Source: Sporolactobacillus sp. THM7-4
Lineage (GTDB): Bacteria > Bacillota > Bacilli > Bacillales > Sporolactobacillaceae
DNA: 64,000 nucleotides
Direction of reading: 5' to 3'
Assembly (NCBI RefSeq): GCF_004153165.1
Contig: NZ_SEMD01000007.1
Span: 62,001 to 126,000 of the forward strand
Shown here: positions 59,368-64,000 of the stretch, piece by piece
Layout of the letters: each line of letters begins with the position of its first letter
How positions within the stretch are numbered: the first letter of the stretch is position 1
Translations under genes and position numbers: made by a program
Notes under the pieces: generated by a model
Databases searched by the model: none
What the model was told of the DNA's origin: nothing
The model's input: only the letters and a program-made list of their open reading frames with translations

Positions 59368-61122
59368 ATGTCTCACCTGTTTCATCCTCAATCGATGAAT
59401 CTGACCCCCTTTCTTTTTTTTACTGGAAAAGGAGGTGTCGGGAAGACGTCTTCTGCCTGTGCGACCGCAGTAGCCCTCGCAGACAGTGGTAAAAAGGTTT
59501 TGCTGATCAGTACAGACCCGGCGTCCAATCTTCAGGATGTTTTTGATATGCCGCTGACGATGGCACACAAAGAGATTCCTGAAGTTCCTGGACTGTTTGT
59601 ATCTAATCTGGATCCGGAAGAAGCAGCAGCAAATTATCGGGAAAAAGTGGTTCACCCCTATCGCGGGAAGCTGCCAGAGATCGCGGTGAGACAAATGGAA
59701 GAGCAGCTGTCAGGAAGCTGTACCGTGGAAATCGCGGCTTTTGACGCTTTTTCTTCGATGATGACGAATCCGTCCATTGTTCAGCCTTTTGACCATATTA
59801 TCTTTGATACGGCGCCCACGGGGCACACCTTGCGTCTATTGGAACTGCCGGCGGCATGGAGTGGTTTTCTTAATGAAAATACCCATGGGACTTCCTGTCT
59901 CGGTCCGCTTGCCAGTCTAAGTGACAAAAAAACACAATATCAGAAAACCGTTCAGGCACTTACAGATCCGTTAAAAACCACACTCATACTGGTGACCCGT
60001 CCGGAAACGTCGGCAATCAAAGAAGCTGCCCGGGCATCAGATGAGTTAAAGAAAATGGGCATGAAGAATCAGTACCTGCTGATCAACGGGCGAATGAAAG
60101 CCGTGAATACAGAAGATGCGTTAACAAATGCCCTTATTGAACGTGAAAAACAGGTACTGGCCAATTTTCCCAAGGAGCTGAAAAACCTCCCGTCTTATGA
60201 TATTTTTCTTGCTCCTTTTAACATGACAGGTGTTTCGAACCTCAGAAAGCTGTTCTCTGAACCCCTTTCGGATCAAAAGGTTCAGGATGAGACTTTTTCA
60301 AAAAATGAAGACCCAGTTCACGATCCCGAACTTCAAATGTTGATTGATGACTTGGTCAGGAAGGGACAACGGATTATCTTTACGATGGGAAAAGGCGGTG
60401 TCGGCAAGACGACAATCGCCCGAAAAATAGCTTTGGAACTCGCGGCGCAAGGGAACAGGGTGCATCTGACAACAACCGATCCTGCCGGCCATTTTACCCC
60501 AATTTCTTTGGAAAACGGAAAAATAACCGTCAGTCGGATTGATCCGAAGAAAGAGGTTGAGGACTATCGGAGAGACGTTTTGGATCGTTCTAAAGATCAG
60601 CTGGATGAAGAGGGTCTTGCCTGTCTGAAAGAAGACCTCCGATCGCCCTGTACCGAAGAAATCGCCGTTTTTCGGGCATTTGCCAATGTGGTTGAAAAAG
60701 CTGATGATGAAATGGTCATCATTGATACAGCACCAACCGGCCACACACTTCTGCTTCTGGATGCGACAGAAGCCCATCACCGGGAAATCGCACACTCAGC
60801 CGGCGAAGTCCCCGTTTCGGTTCAACGGCTGCTGCCGCGATTAAGGGATCCCAATGAAACAGCGGTAGTCATTGTGACTCTGGCAGAAACCACACCGGTA
60901 TTCGAGTCTGAAAGATTAGCAGAAGACCTGGAGCGTGCCGGAATCACCCCCACCTGGTGGGTGGTCAACCAGAGCCTGACGGCAACGCGAACAGAAAATA
61001 CACTGCTGAGAACACGGGCGAAAGCGGAACGTCCCTGGATTGATCGCATAGCAAAGGATTCCGAAGGTCATTTCGTTGTTGTTCCCTGGCTGGGGAAAAT
61101 CCAATCCTCATATTGGAGTTAG
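59368..61122 (+). CDS. arsA: Arsenite pump ATPase ArsA (two-domain)
   Basis: A 584-residue soluble ATPase that drives ArsB. Two homologous halves each carry a P-loop GKGGVGKT, the first at residues 20-27 and the second at 341-348, and a DTAPTGHTLRLL or DTAPTGHTLLLL signal segment (about 147 and 455). Arsenite-site cysteines are at SGSCTVEIAAF (about 114), TSCLGPL (about 176) and SPCTEEIAVF (about 429), matching C113, C172 and C422 of the E. coli protein. Full length, no breaks. ATG 59368 after GAAAGAGGG. ArsD before and ArsB after complete the pump. Confidence 0.95.
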   Translation: MSHLFHPQSMNLTPFLFFTGKGGVGKTSSACATAVALADSGKKVLLISTDPASNLQDVFDMPLTMAHKEIPEVPGLFVSNLDPEEAAANYREKVVHPYRGKLPEIAVRQMEEQLSGSCTVEIAAFDAFSSMMTNPSIVQPFDHIIFDTAPTGHTLRLLELPAAWSGFLNENTHGTSCLGPLASLSDKKTQYQKTVQALTDPLKTTLILVTRPETSAIKEAARASDELKKMGMKNQYLLINGRMKAVNTEDALTNALIEREKQVLANFPKELKNLPSYDIFLAPFNMTGVSNLRKLFSEPLSDQKVQDETFSKNEDPVHDPELQMLIDDLVRKGQRIIFTMGKGGVGKTTIARKIALELAAQGNRVHLTTTDPAGHFTPISLENGKITVSRIDPKKEVEDYRRDVLDRSKDQLDEEGLACLKEDLRSPCTEEIAVFRAFANVVEKADDEMVIIDTAPTGHTLLLLDATEAHHREIAHSAGEVPVSVQRLLPRLRDPNETAVVIVTLAETTPVFESERLAEDLERAGITPTWWVVNQSLTATRTENTLLRTRAKAERPWIDRIAKDSEGHFVVVPWLGKIQSSYWS

Positions 61123-61196
61123 AATAGATCGGATTTTAACTCCAAGTTATTTTGACTTTATTTTATCGTTGTTCAAGTGGAAAAGGGGAAGTTGTG

Positions 61197-62492
61197 ATGT
61201 CTGCAGTTTTAGCAATTATTATATTTGTATTGACTCTGACGCTCGTCATTTGGCAGCCGAGAAATTTGTCCATTGGCTGGTCGGCATGCGGAGGTGCATT
61301 GCTTGCATCACTTGTTGGCGTCGTTCATTTGAATGATGTCTGGACGGTGGCCGGTATTATTTGGAATGCCACTCTGTCCTTTGTTGCCATTATCATTATT
61401 TCATTAATTCTCGATCATATTGGCTTTTTTGAATGGGCGGCTCTGCACATGGCACGGTTAGCCAGGGGTCACGGGATTCGCATGTTCGTTTTTATCTCTA
61501 TACTGGGTGCCGTTATCTCTGCTTTATTTGCCAACGATGGGGGCGCGTTGATACTGACCCCAATCGTTCTGGCCATGGTCCGGGCACTGAAATTTGATGA
61601 ACGGCGTGTCTTTCCGTTTGTGATGGCCTGCGGGTTTATCGCGGATACAACGTCGCTCCCGCTTGTGGTCAGCAACCTGGTGAACATTGTTTCGGCTGAT
61701 TTCTTTGGTATTTCATTTGGAAAATATGCCTTACATATGATGATCCCGACGATTTTCTCATTGATTGCGAGTATTGCTGTTCTGTATTTTTATTTCCGAA
61801 AAGACTGGCCGCATCAATACGATAGTTCAGATTTAAAAGAGCCTTCTTTGGCATTAAAGGATATCCGTATGTTTCATATCTCATGGTTTGTTCTGATTAT
61901 ATTGGTTGCGGGTTATTTCGTTAGCAGTCTGCTTAAAATTCCGGTATCTTTTATTGCGCTCACGATCGCTTTTATCTTTCTTCTTCTCGGAAGTCGAAGT
62001 CATTCCGTTCAGACCGGAAAAATCCTGAGAAGCGCTCCATGGGCGATTGTTTTTTTCTCCCTTGGCATGTATGTCGTTGTTTACGGATTAAGAAATGCCG
62101 GGATTATCCAGTTATTAGCCAATGTCATTGAAGAAGGAACAAAAGGCGGGCTCTTTGCGGGCACGTTGATGATGGGCTTTGTCTCCGCTGTTCTGTCCGC
62201 CCTCATGAACAATCTGCCAACAGTCATGATTAATGCATTATCGATTGATGCTACTTCCATCACGGGTGTCATGCATCGAGCTCTGGTTTATGCCAATGTC
62301 GTTGGTGCCGATCTTGGACCAAAGATGACTCCGATTGGCTCACTGGCTACCCTGCTATGGTTACATGTCCTGTCAGAGAAAGGTGTAAAAATCAAATGGG
62401 GACAATATTTTAAAATAGGCGTTGTGATCACCATTCCTGTTCTGTTTGTCACGTTAGTCGGTGTTTATTTATCCATTCTTCTTTTTAGGTGA
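61197..62492 (+). CDS. arsB: Arsenite/antimonite efflux carrier ArsB
   Basis: A 431-residue membrane carrier of the ArsB/NhaD-type family with about 12 helices. WSACGGALLASLVGVVHLND near residues 22-41, ANDGGALILTPIVLAM near 111-126 and DTTSLPLVVSNLVNI near 150-164 are conserved ArsB stretches. ATG 61197 with AAAAGGGGAA is the right start; the frame is open upstream to 61152 without a site. It pumps arsenite and becomes ATP-driven with ArsA. Confidence 0.95.
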   Translation: MSAVLAIIIFVLTLTLVIWQPRNLSIGWSACGGALLASLVGVVHLNDVWTVAGIIWNATLSFVAIIIISLILDHIGFFEWAALHMARLARGHGIRMFVFISILGAVISALFANDGGALILTPIVLAMVRALKFDERRVFPFVMACGFIADTTSLPLVVSNLVNIVSADFFGISFGKYALHMMIPTIFSLIASIAVLYFYFRKDWPHQYDSSDLKEPSLALKDIRMFHISWFVLIILVAGYFVSSLLKIPVSFIALTIAFIFLLLGSRSHSVQTGKILRSAPWAIVFFSLGMYVVVYGLRNAGIIQLLANVIEEGTKGGLFAGTLMMGFVSAVLSALMNNLPTVMINALSIDATSITGVMHRALVYANVVGADLGPKMTPIGSLATLLWLHVLSEKGVKIKWGQYFKIGVVITIPVLFVTLVGVYLSILLFR

Positions 62493-62563
62493 GGGAGCAT
62501 AATGGATTCTAGTCGATTTTTCCAGGCAGGCGTTTGAATCATCTCCTCAAAAAGGGTGTGATA

Positions 62564-62890
62564 ATGATGGTAAAGGCGATGATTCTTTTTATTATGGCAG
62601 GTTGCGCTGAAATTGGCGGCGGTTATCTGATTTGGCAATGGTTAAGAGCAGGATCATCAGGCTGGCTTGGGCTCATCGGCGGCCTGTTGCTTTTCTCATA
62701 CGGAATCATTGCAGCTTGGCAAGTCTTTCCCAGTTTTGGCAGAGTCTACGCCGCATACGGAGGAATTTTTATCGTGATGAGCCTTCTCTGGGGATGGTGG
62801 ATCGATAGAAAGAATCCCGACATCAATGATCTCATTGGCGGACTCATTTGTCTTATTGGTGCCACCGTAATTATTTGGCCCAGGGGTTAA
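62564..62890 (+). CDS. ynfA: YnfA-family (UPF0060) small membrane protein
   Basis: A 108-residue protein with four helices. AGCAEIGGGYLIWQWLR near residues 11-27, GRVYAAYGGIFIVMSLLWGW near 62-81 and DLIGGLICLIGATVIIWPRG at the end are the UPF0060 signature. YnfA has been reported as a small drug efflux protein in enterobacteria. The start is ATG 62564 or 62567 after AAAAGGGTGTG. It stands 72 bases after arsB, so it may be co-expressed with the ars operon, as is seen in other ars clusters. Confidence 0.88.
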   Translation: MMVKAMILFIMAGCAEIGGGYLIWQWLRAGSSGWLGLIGGLLLFSYGIIAAWQVFPSFGRVYAAYGGIFIVMSLLWGWWIDRKNPDINDLIGGLICLIGATVIIWPRG

Positions 62891-62981
62891 AATCGTGACT
62901 TAGATTATATTAAAGAAAATAGGAAAACCGGAGTATAAAGGGCTTGTAAATAATATATTAAAAGAGAAAACACTACTGGAT

Positions 62982-63239
62982 GTGTATTTTGATACAGATT
63001 ACATTAACCCTAATACTAATCTACCGATAGCTTTGCTTAAGTCCGATAACTTTATCAGTAAGTATCAGGGCTATCTTTATGAAATAGGTGACGATGGTTT
63101 TATCGATGATAATAATCATATCGTCACAGAGGCACTTGGCGAATACTTTTCAGAAGGATATAAGGAATATATAATGAATCCAAAGCGTTTACAAAGAAAG
63201 GACATAGATTTGTATGAATTCATTAAGGAGTTGAAATGA
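62982..63239 (+). pseudogene. C-terminal part of a lethal-factor-like (ATLF) toxin
   Basis: The frame TDYINPNTNLPIALLKSDNF and EALGEYFSEGYKEYIMNPKR resembles the end of anthrax-lethal-factor-related metallopeptidase domains in Bacillales polymorphic toxins, where EGxxEYxxNP follows the zinc-binding HExxH. The HExxH itself and everything before are missing; upstream frames are closed. So this is the tail of a lost toxin gene, or a cassette of the kind left after recombination. The link is from memory of the family. Confidence 0.5.
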
Positions 63240-63454
63240 TGGGCTTTAAAGAGGAGTATATGAAAACTAATAACACAGTTAAACTTTTGGAGATGTTACA
63301 AATAGCAACAAAAAATGGAACTGTGGATAAAGAAATGATTCATCACTTCAACAAAATGTATTCGAAATCTATTAAAGGACAGACGCCAGAAAATCATTAT
63401 AATCCAATTTCAGTAGCCAGAATGATAAAAAAAGAAAAGTCTCATAAGCGCTGA
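63236..63454 (+). CDS. Small helical protein, possible immunity partner
   Basis: A 72-residue protein whose ATG overlaps the stop of the toxin tail (ATGA), so it is translationally coupled. It is helical and Lys-rich (EEYMKTNNTVKLLEMLQIAT; MYSKSIKGQTPENHYNPISV). In polymorphic toxin loci the gene directly after the toxin is often its immunity gene; that is inference from position. Family not recognised. A terminator follows. Confidence 0.5.
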   Translation: MMGFKEEYMKTNNTVKLLEMLQIATKNGTVDKEMIHHFNKMYSKSIKGQTPENHYNPISVARMIKKEKSHKR

Positions 63455-63477
63455 TTTAATCGAATCGGTGCTTTTTT
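63447..63477 (+). terminator. Intrinsic terminator
   Basis: AGCGCTGAT at 63447-63455 pairs with ATCGGTGCT at 63464-63472 (two G-T pairs), followed by TTTTTT. It overlaps the end of the small gene. Confidence 0.65.
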
Positions 63478-63502
63478 CAAACATGAAAGGTGGTGATTAT
63501 AT

Positions 63503-63622
63503 GTGAAGAAACAGCGCTATGACAAAGCACTTATACCCGAAGTCGAGCAAAAACTCGTTAAAGTCGAGCAAAAAGCCTTAAAAGTCGAGCAAAACGGACC
63601 CGAAGTCGGGCAAAAAGCTTAA
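63503..63622 (+). CDS. Possible 39-codon peptide with heptad repeats
   Basis: GTG 63503 with AAAGGTGGTG upstream opens a frame PEVEQKLVKVEQKALKVEQN that uses the first units of the 21-bp array, then stops at TAA 63620-63622. Each unit is seven codons, VEQKxxx, which fits a coiled coil. It may be a real short gene or the decayed start of a longer repeat protein. Confidence 0.3.
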   Translation: MKKQRYDKALIPEVEQKLVKVEQKALKVEQNGPEVGQKA

Positions 63623-63790
63623 AAAGTCGGGCAAAACGAACCCGAAGTCGAGCAAAAAGTCCAAAAAGTCGAGCAAAAACTCGTTAAAGTCGAGCAAAAA
63701 GTCCAAAAAGTCAAGCAAAAAAATCGGAGTGGAGCAAAACCGCTCCACAGTCGGGCAAAACGAACCCGAAGTCGAGCAAAAAGCGCAAAA
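63533..63790 (+). repeat. 21-bp tandem array, GTCGAGCAAAA units
   Basis: Twelve units with core GTC(G/A)(A/G)GCAAAA keep an exact 21-bp period over most of the array. The 10-base tails vary among CTCGTTAAA, CGGACCCGAA and GTCCAAAAA types. One reading frame gives heptads but carries a stop and later a frameshift. Confidence 0.85.
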
Positions 63791-63803
63791 AGTTGACCCC
63801 TAT

Positions 63804-64000
63804 TTACTTTGCTTGTTTCGCCCAGTTTTCCAGGGCCCAATAATTCGGTTTTCCGCTGCCGAGAAGCGGAATTTCCGGCAAATAGTCGATTCGAGACGGG
63901 TAATATAATAATGAGAGTTTTTTGCTCTTAATAAACTTTTTAAATTCTCTCGGAGATACATTGGGCCTTGTCGTGAACATGACAATTTTTTCGCCTCTTC
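63804..64000 (-). CDS. Acyl-ACP/acyl-CoA synthetase C-terminus (partial)
   Basis: On the minus strand the last 64 codons of a gene that continues past the window read GEKIVMFTTRPNVSPREFKK, then YPSRIDYLPEIPLLGSGKPN and YWALENWAKQAK before TAA at 63804-63806. The IPLLGSGK motif with its lysine is the A10 motif of the AMP-binding enzyme family, closest in style to Aas-type acyl-ACP ligases (EIPLLGTGKxDY). The rest cannot be seen, so the exact substrate is open. Confidence 0.75.
   Translation of the reverse strand, partial: RGEKIVMFTTRPNVSPREFKKFIKSKKLSLLYYPSRIDYLPEIPLLGSGKPNYWALENWAKQAK

Noticed and set aside
63533-63790. CRISPR array
   Set aside because: Units are 21 bp with a 10-11-base variable part, far too short for repeats plus spacers, and there are no cas genes.
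63619-63840. 73-codon minus-strand frame over the 21-bp array
   Set aside because: Its periodic FCSTFWTFCST residues come from the repeat itself, and it overlaps the ligase end in another frame.
1-64000. tRNA or rRNA genes
   Set aside because: No GGTTCGANTCC-type T-arm with a cloverleaf or rRNA signature was noticed on either strand.

Overview
The window looks like a Bacillales (Firmicutes) chromosome. Shine-Dalgarno sites are strong (AAAGGAG type), TTG and GTG starts occur, the left end carries a dgkB-rlmCD pair as in Bacillus relatives, and there are DUF3231, DUF3870, PadR, AraC and ars genes typical of that order. Housekeeping genes look moderately GC-rich, while many accessory genes (about 7-10.3 kb and 21-22.5 kb) are clearly AT-rich. 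Genus cannot be fixed from the sequence; a Sporolactobacillaceae or Bacillaceae member is my guess. No tRNA, rRNA or CRISPR array was seen.

Layout. 0-5.4 kb is core: a sodium/proline symporter (putP/opuE type), a structured non-coding stretch ending in a terminator, dgkB and rlmCD. From 5.4 to about 29 kb there is a defence island: a HEPN-domain protein followed by a KAP-family P-loop NTPase, a degenerate group II intron, a complete type I restriction system (hsdM-hsdS-hsdR, overlapping genes), a truncated DUF1643 gene, a lone istB, an unknown protein with an ADP-ribosyltransferase-like N-terminus, a dead IS30 copy, two unknown membrane proteins, an IS66 remnant bracketed by a 61-bp duplication, a DUF6431 gene, an McrBC pair and an orphan DnaA domain-I-like protein. 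A partial, inverted IS30 copy at 28.9 kb closes the McrBC segment.

From 29 to 49.4 kb there is a patchwork. It holds VOC proteins, a catabolic cassette (CoA-transferase, acyl-CoA dehydrogenase, MFS transporter, DUF3870), a P-type ATPase, an AraC regulator, a PadR/membrane-protein pair, a DUF3231 gene cut by an IS3 fragment, a CDF metal exporter, a tRNA-dihydrouridine synthase and an unusual flagellin with an inserted von Willebrand A domain. Three decayed IS3 copies, an IS1380 scrap, two copies of a GC-rich Bacillus-type repeat, a deleted second copy of the CDF locus and a broken second copy of a VOC gene show heavy recombination.

From 49.4 to 64 kb the genes are a copper-type multicopper oxidase lipoprotein with a small SHOCT protein, several small conserved proteins (SEC-C, DUF3052-like), a dead retropepsin, a mazEF module, a secreted SH3/DUF4352 protein, an SRPBCC-ArsR pair with clear operators, a six-gene arsenic block (arsR-arsC-arsD-arsA-arsB plus ynfA), the tail of a likely lethal-factor-like toxin, a 21-bp repeat array and the C-terminal end of an acyl-ACP/CoA ligase running off the window on the minus strand.

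The best candidates for something little described are the HEPN-KAP pair at 7-10.3 kb and the VWA-containing flagellin at 47.4-48.8 kb.
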